Of a stretch of 64,000 nt of DNA, positions 57,463-64,000 are shown in pieces. A program made the translations under genes and the position numbers. The notes under the pieces are model-generated. The model was not told the DNA's origin and searched no databases. It worked only from the letters and a program-made list of their open reading frames with translations. The stretch lies in contig JAYKKT010000089.1 of assembly GCA_036023115.1 (NCBI GenBank), positions 12,914,501-12,978,500 of the forward strand, written 5' to 3'. Source of the DNA: Brasenia schreberi (Eukaryota > Streptophyta > Magnoliopsida > Nymphaeales > Cabombaceae). Positions within the stretch are counted from its first letter, which is position 1; each line of letters opens with the position of its first letter.

Positions 57463-60400
57463 TCGTAGCCGCTGCAATATGCATACTACAAGGTGATCGG
57501 CAGCAGTTCAAATAGTCCACCTTGTGAACGTTTTCTTCACGATAAACATCTACCTCAATATTCTGAGGACGATGTTTCATCTTTTAGTGAAAGAACAACG
57601 GAAAATTATCGACCTACAGATCTATAAAAACAAAACACACCCACACAAATTGTCTCTTTAATTATTCGATCCCGTCCCTTCCTCCCACAAACTCTTCCAA
57701 TACCAGCCAATTACTTACTTTCTATTTACATAGAAGACACCAAAGGAGAATTTATTTTGGCTTTCATCTGTCAGCATGTCCCATTCATTATATTTGTCAC
57801 TAAGAGAATATGTCAAACCATGAATTCTTTAATATTTGGCTGCACGCTAAAAGACACCAATATTTGACCTAGGGCTTTTCAAGCAAACTGCGACAATAAA
57901 CATACATCTGCTTCCCGTAGATTCCCAATTCTTAATAAGACAAATATTCGAAGGACCACACCCACACACACTCACATATATGTGTATGTACACATGTGTG
58001 TATGCATGTAGAGAGAGAGAGTAGCTAAAAAACATGAAAGAGAAATTAACTGTGTAAATCTTATGCTAGAAACTCTGGAAATTGACTATTTGAATATGCT
58101 CTTTGATAATTTAAATTGAATTCTATAAGAAATAAAATTTAAAATAATTAATTTTGCCTTATAAAATGTTATGAAGATAAATAAAATGTGTAAATGGTAC
58201 TTTCAAGGTTTTTTTGAGCATTCTGCGCACATCGATATGGTAATTTTTATTAAAAAACGATCAAATAAGGCATGTAGAGCTCACATACACATTTTCTAGC
58301 ATGCACGTACTAGCACGCGCGCGCACACACACATAGAGAGAGAGGGGGCATGGGGGGTTAATTGTGCTTGAGCAAGCGGAATTCGAGCTGCACTCTCGTG
58401 AGAGACAGGTTGGTGTGGGCATTGATATTGAGTTTAACGCTAACATTTGTTTAAAAATAAATTAGTGGAAGGGTTTTGTCTTGACGTATGCATGGGAGAG
58501 TTGACGTTGATTAGTTTAGTGATTGCCGTGCAGAAGAATCCTGCAAGGAATTTGATTTTATTCGTGATGGATGATGACGTCTCCCATTATAAACCTTTAT
58601 AATATGTATTCATATGCATTTTTTTTCTAGAGAGAGACCCTTTTTACTCTTTTCTCCTTTTACATTTAATTGCTAATACATCATGCCTAGGTTGCTGCAC
58701 CCGTTTTTCAAGGAGTGGCATATAGTCCGGACTTCCAGTGGAACTTTAAATTTTTTGCCAGCTTTAGGTATGGGATGTTTCATGACATTCTCAGTAGAAA
58801 ATTATACTTATAACCCTCCACCCATTGATGCGTTTCTCTCTGGCATGGCCAATCCAGTGTTATTAGAGACTCAGAATCGAATCGAGTTGGTCTGAGTTGG
58901 TTTATTAGAATAGAATCATTAGGGTTTTGGTTCTACATAGATCGACTTTGAACCATATAGAATATGATCGTAATCTCCTTTAGCAAAAGGTTTAATACGA
59001 TAGAATATAGAGCACTATGGAGACTAAACATCCATGTAGACGGCCACACTTATTGTGGGGAGAAGGCTTGAGTTAGGTTTTGGTGATATAAATCAAATAA
59101 ATTGTAATGATAATTGGTTCATGTTGGGTTGATTATTTGTGGTGACTGAAAGCGAATACACCCGTGGGAAATGGAATACGGGGAACCCATGCTCAATGAT
59201 CGACTTCTTTTGGAAACAAAGTCTCACTTCAAGAGGAACTATCTCAAGCGCAGAAACCAACTTTTCGGGTAACGCATGTGACAATATCTACTTATCTTCA
59301 AGAAGTACCTGTGAGTAGATGACCTTTCCGTGAGACCAAGAATGATATGTACAATCAAAAGTAAATTGTAAGATAAGTTCTTTTTAGTACTCCTTTTAAT
59401 TTCAAGTTTAGAACTCTTTTTCCCAGGGAATATCTCTGTGGTGCAAACCGAGAATAGTCTTGAGCAGCGGGGACCTAGAAAATTTTCTGGGATGAGGCCA
59501 TCTTCTTTTCGATGAATTTCAGGTGAGGCGATCCATATGGTTTTCCAAAGTTTATAGTGACTGATAGATTTTTCTTGTCTTTCGGGTTTCAGGTAAGGTC
59601 GCTCCTCACCTTTCCCATGAATACCAGTGGCCTTGAGGGCGAGGAGTTTTTACTGCTGGTGTTGTGACGAATAAGTCTCATCATCCAAGTTTAGTATCCC
59701 TGAGTTAGAAATTAGGAGAACAAATAATTCAAGTCGGATATTCAATTTATTAAGATTTATTCTTAGTTAGGACATGCTAGTTTTGCCAAGAAAGCGCAGT
59801 AATTCTATCAGGAGGAACTTGGATTCTCACAACCACATGATCAAAAGTTTCACTCTTTCTAGCCCTCGCGTGGCATTTCATGCAGGCTAGAACCTTAGCA
59901 GTTGATGGTGTTAAAGCAAAATAATGAAATACTTGGAATCATATCTTATAATAAACATGTGTAGACTACAAGAATTCTTCAAAGAAAATGGTGATAAATT
60001 CTAAAGAAAACTGGATTTTGATAGATTCTTTTGGAAAACGAGAATGTAACAAGCACAAATCCTTGTCTCTCGTGATGAGAGTGGAAAACGGAATTACTTG
60101 TTTGTAGTAACCAAAGTCCTTTCTTCCTCTAGATGTGAATGTTTGTCATTCTCAGCTTTGGCAAAAGAGACGGCGAAAACATAGGCATTTAATGCAATCA
60201 CAGAGCTATCACATGCCCTCAATTCGCTTTGGCTGCTTCTCTCTCTCTCTCTTATTTGTCTTTTCGTTAATGGGACTAGAGAGAATCTTCAATGTAACAC
60301 GAACAATCTTGCCTAGCTTTGATGTTCATTCTTAGTTACTTCCAAGGAAATGGTTATATAGGTGAGATGTTTGAAACTAGCAATATCTACGGAACATGCT

Positions 60401-61570
60401 GTCCGTATAAAGGAAAGATGCTTCTCTTGTTCAAGTGAAGTGCTTTTCATTTTAGAAGCCAATTTCACAAGAAGCATGCTTCTCACATCGCAGAAGCGGC
60501 CCAATGTCCATAATTTCAACCTCTTTTATCTTTTATGGCTGACTGACGACAGTAATTCGTCAAAGAGAGGTGGTCTCTTTCGCACCGCAAGATCTGCATC
60601 TTTCGACCACTAGTAGCAGAGAGAAATGGCTCAGTAATCAATTTGGGTCGCGTACTATATATGGTACTGTTATTCTCTGTGATTACCTCAAAAGAGATTA
60701 TTTATTACGATGCATGTGCTTAACTTGAGTTCAAATCGTTCTCCAACTACGCCTCTTTCTTACAACACATTCTAGTGAAGAACTTTATTGGAATTTAGAT
60801 TTCCATTGTATAATAATCGAACTTTATAAAAATGTAGGAAAGAACATGTGTCCTCAACCTGATACACCTGTCTCTCTCTCTCCATCTGTCTATATTTCTC
60901 TCTCTCCATTTACTTAGCAAGCAAAATGATAAGCTCAAATAAGCAGAAAATGTGGAGTTCGTTCACACAGATGCCTACTTTCGTACATGAATCGTCTGTC
61001 AAATGAAAAATCTAAAAACAACAGTAAGATTAATAGTGATAAGCCGAATAGGTTCTTACCCTAACTAGGTCAGCTAAAGGTTGCCAATGTTCTCTATTTT
61101 GTGTTATAGTAACATTTAACTTCAAAGAAGCAACTTCATGCGCTTCTCCTTTTTTCCGACTAACTTCTAGGTCACCCTTTGGCTCTTTTAAGGTTCTTAC
61201 CAGTCGTTCTCGCACCTTCTCATATGAGTTGTCTGTGATCGCTCGTGTGAATATTTAAGCCACCTTAGTATCTCCTTTATTTATCTTATTATTGGTGTTG
61301 CACCATATTTTTGCTCTAATAATCTCAAGATAGATTTGACCTTTGTTTACGTGACAATACAAAGAGAAACCAGGCAGCGTAGAACAAAAAACAACAACAA
61401 TAATAATGACATTATCTTCTTACTGCAACCAAGGTTACAGAATCAATGCCTATTGTATGACCTAAGTAAAGAAAGAAGCAGATCAACGGTAACAATGACA
61501 AGGTTACGAATAGACGAATAAAAGTGTACACACACGCATTATTTTCATTATATATATATAGTTAGTTAGT

Positions 61571-61605
<35 letters not shown>

Positions 61606-62347
61606 GGTTCTGGAGCTACCCGCTTCAATGAGCAATGAGTATTAAAAGGAAAGGAATCTGAGAGGCACATACTGAGATTCAGCAGTAAGTCATCATGTGT
61701 ACCGAACGATTAAAAAAGGGTCAAAAGTGGCAAGATAAAGCTGGGCACAATAAGAAATAACACGTAAGATCACTTAAACATATTGCAAAAAAATGGGCAA
61801 TCTAAAGCAGTGAGTGTGATATATGTGACAGAAATCAATTGTTTAAACTTTTCCAAATTGAACTTTGCTTTCGTTTTATAAAATATGATGTAGGAATTTA
61901 TAGAAAATGAGGACTAGGTGAAAGGTTATGTCAAGGAATAATGATCAAGAGTTTCTTGCGGAATAACCTTAAGAAACACTCAGAAAAGAATATGAATATA
62001 AGACTGTCTAGTTGGACTACTGCTTGGTGCTGGGTCAGCTAGAGCTGTCCCTTCTTTTAATACTCGTACACCCACATGCAATTTAGGTCGTACGATGTTG
62101 GAGAGCAACTTGCAATTCTTACGTTGGTGAGCAAATTTCATTATATATATATATAGTGTGTGCATGTGTGCATCTGCGCACGTCTGTCTGTGTTAGTGTG
62201 TGATATAGTGCTCCTATACACTTTCAAATCTAAACTTCGAAGATACAGTAATTGAAATTTATGATATGTAGTAGTTGTATAAATACATTTGCATAACTTT
62301 TTTAACTGCAACATCTTTCTCTTTTCAAGTAATAAAATATTTTTTAG
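57460..62347. other. Intergenic, no gene recognised
   Basis: I see no exon chain or domain on either strand. Short (CA/GC) tract at 58312-58332, (GA)n at 61572-61602. Open frames of 60-83 codons at 58.7, 60.1 and 60.4 kb have no recognised similarity and no codon-use support. Confidence 0.4.
59031..59085 (+). mobile_element. RTE 3'-end relic
   Basis: 'catgtagacggccacactta' then 'ttgtggggagaaggcttgag' and GT-rich text: a diverged RTE tail. Confidence 0.5.
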
Positions 62348-62445
62348 TAAAATGGGGATGCCAAAACCAGATACACACCCCGATCATCAAACTCATGACC
62401 TTTAATTTATGAGTTCACCCCTTGCTAAGTGAGCTATTGCTTTTT
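62348..62445 (-). mobile_element. SINE, family A
   Basis: Minus strand: AATAGCTCACTTAGCAAGGGG (A box), AAGGTCATGAGTTTGATGATCGG (B box), tail TGTATCTGGTTTTGGCATCCCCATTTTAC. The A-box half is the same as in the 3.3 kb copy. Confidence 0.7.
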
Positions 62446-62954
62446 GTGCGCGTGCAATTAATTTATTTATGACAATAAATTATGTATTTCATCTAGATCC
62501 GTGGATGAAATCTTGTCCAAAGGTTTAGTGATTAGGTGTTAAAGCACCTTGTAAACAAAGTATGCTCAGCGTTCTTGACATTAAACCAGCTATTAGATTG
62601 GCTTAAATACCTTTAAAAGTGAATTCTTTTCATAGTATAGTTTTATTTTATAATTTTTCATACACAAACCATCTTTCGACGCATTGGGATGAAACCGACA
62701 TAAAGCATTCAGGATGGAGCTCTCACTTCAAAGGCAAAAACTAGGCATTAGCTTTGCACACAAGGGTAGGATCAACGAGACTTGAATTGAAACTCTCAAT
62801 CATTTAGCACCTAGAGACTCCTTAGACAGTTCTAGCATCCTCCAAGCTGGTAAGGGAAAAGAAACTTGTCTCGCTATATGTAGTGAACAAATTGTAGAGA
62901 GGATCTTCACATTTTCAACATAGATAGATATAGGGTTAAGAAAGATAGTCCTAA
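62446..62954. other. Intergenic, nothing recognised
   Basis: AT-rich, no coding or repeat signal that I can name. The last part may be the 5' region of the RTE fragment that follows. Confidence 0.35.
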
Positions 62955-63262
62955 ACAATAGGATTCATAATGAAACTTAGAATATTGGAATATTAATTGG
63001 CAAGCTAATAGAGGTGGTGAATACTTTGATTAAAAGAAAGATTCAGATTCTACACTTATAAATATAAAATAGACCGAAGTAAAAGCTAAGGATATTGAAA
63101 ACACATGTTATAAGGAAAAAAACTCGAAATGAAGTTGGTATTATTATAAATAAAGATTTAAAAGATCAAGTGGTAAACATATAATGACACAATGACTGAA
63201 TTATGATGGTCAAATTAGTCCTAACATTAAAGGCTCTGAATATAGCTTATGCTTATGCACTC
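62955..63262 (+). pseudogene. RTE LINE endonuclease fragment, decayed
   Basis: Plus-strand translation with stops gives NIGILIGKLIEVVNTLIKRKIQ, matching NIGTLSGKLMEVVDTMIRRKIH in the 23.1 kb RTE, then NEVGIIINKDLKDQVVNI and ALNIAYAYAL (usual VISAYAP). The downstream linker and RT are absent, so this is a 3'-truncated or rearranged piece. Confidence 0.75.
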
Positions 63263-64000
63263 TAGGTAAGACTGGTCCTCTTTTCCCAACATAGCTTGAA
63301 CCAAGCCATCATCCCCCAACCACCTTGGCCCATCCATTTTTTACCTTCCAACTACCAGCTCGCAAGCCATCCATAGCCAGCTGCCATCGCCAGCAACCCC
63401 CCAATTACTGCCCCTTTCCAGTATCTTCTCTCTTAACTTCCCCCTCTCTCATTCTACATCGAGCCTCAATTCCACTCCTTACCAATAGACCGAACCAGAT
63501 CAGGATCTGTATTGTCTTTGTGAGGCTCCAAATCTGATGTCATCCCATCTAGGTTTGATCCTGTTAGTTTATCCCAATTCCATATACCTAGTTGAGTCCA
63601 AATCCAACCTCTCCTTTTATCCAAACCAAATCCATTCCAGTCTCGATCCTATTCAACTTAAAATCTAATGTTAAGTTGGATCCAATTGAGTTCAACCAAA
63701 CCCAAATTTGAACCCATTACAAGATCCAATTGAATCCCACCTAACCCAAACTCCATCCATCTAGTCAAACCAAGTCCATAGCCTAAGCCCATTTCATGTA
63801 TGATATGGCTTTTATCCCACATTCCAAACTTCAATTTGAATCAGATCTAGTTGAACCCAGCCAAGCCTAGACTTCATCCATCTAAATGAATGAAACCTGA
63901 TCATTGCTTAAGTTAGACTAGACCCATTATCCAACCCAAACCTAATTCATTTCACATGGACTCCATCCATAATCAAATCCTATTTGTGTCATACATGTGA
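63263..64000. other. Intergenic, C/A-rich repetitive text
   Basis: From 63560 to the end the sequence is full of 'aacccaaactccatcca'-type motifs without a fixed period. No gene. Probably part of a diverged dispersed repeat extending past the window. Confidence 0.4.

Noticed and set aside
60135..60613. Plus-strand frames of 66 and 83 codons
   Set aside because: Composition and lack of similarity fit random open frames; a short hydrophobic run is not enough for a gene call.

Overview
This is nuclear DNA of a flowering plant. The supporting evidence is intron-containing genes with GT-AG borders, plant-specific protein families (PNGase A, DUF688, a GARP/G2-like MYB factor, an RD21-type granulin protease), and a repeat load of Ty1/copia, Ty3/gypsy, RTE-LINE, MULE, tRNA-like SINEs, foldback MITEs and long AT/GA microsatellites. 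The species cannot be fixed from the sequence. There are no tRNA, rRNA or CRISPR features.

Layout. 1-2387 is the 5' part (on the minus strand) of a copia element whose other end lies outside the window. 4519-18005 holds one dead plus-strand gene, a papain-like cysteine protease with a granulin domain. It is broken by two copia elements of the same family, both antisense: copia-1 (5679-10719, TSD ACTTC, in an intron) and copia-2 (11360-16752, TSD CTGCT, in the granulin exon). Removing copia-2 and one TSD copy restores the granulin reading frame. Copia-2 also carries a piece of a Ty3/gypsy polymerase in its leader. The last protease exon is duplicated in tandem (445 bp, apparently identical).

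19570-21384 (minus) is an intact one-exon PNGase A-like gene. 23093-26342 (minus) is a near full-length RTE LINE with a 17-bp TSD. 26511-28110 (plus) is a decayed MULE. 28.7-31.2 kb is a cluster of foldback MITEs. 36305-40575 (plus) is an intact three-exon DUF688 gene (745 aa). 42881-45600 (minus) is an older RTE copy. 47269-50839 (minus) is an intact six-exon GARP/MYB-like transcription factor (483 aa) with two LxLxL motifs. The last 13 kb has no gene I can support: it holds microsatellites, SINE copies, RTE 3' tails and an RTE endonuclease fragment.

The three intact genes have no evident shared pathway and should be read as independent. The main content is mobile-element history: serial insertion of one copia family into one pseudogene, capture of a gypsy fragment by a copia leader, about eleven copies of a tRNA-like SINE family with a common tail, and two RTE copies sharing the same loss of a catalytic Asp.
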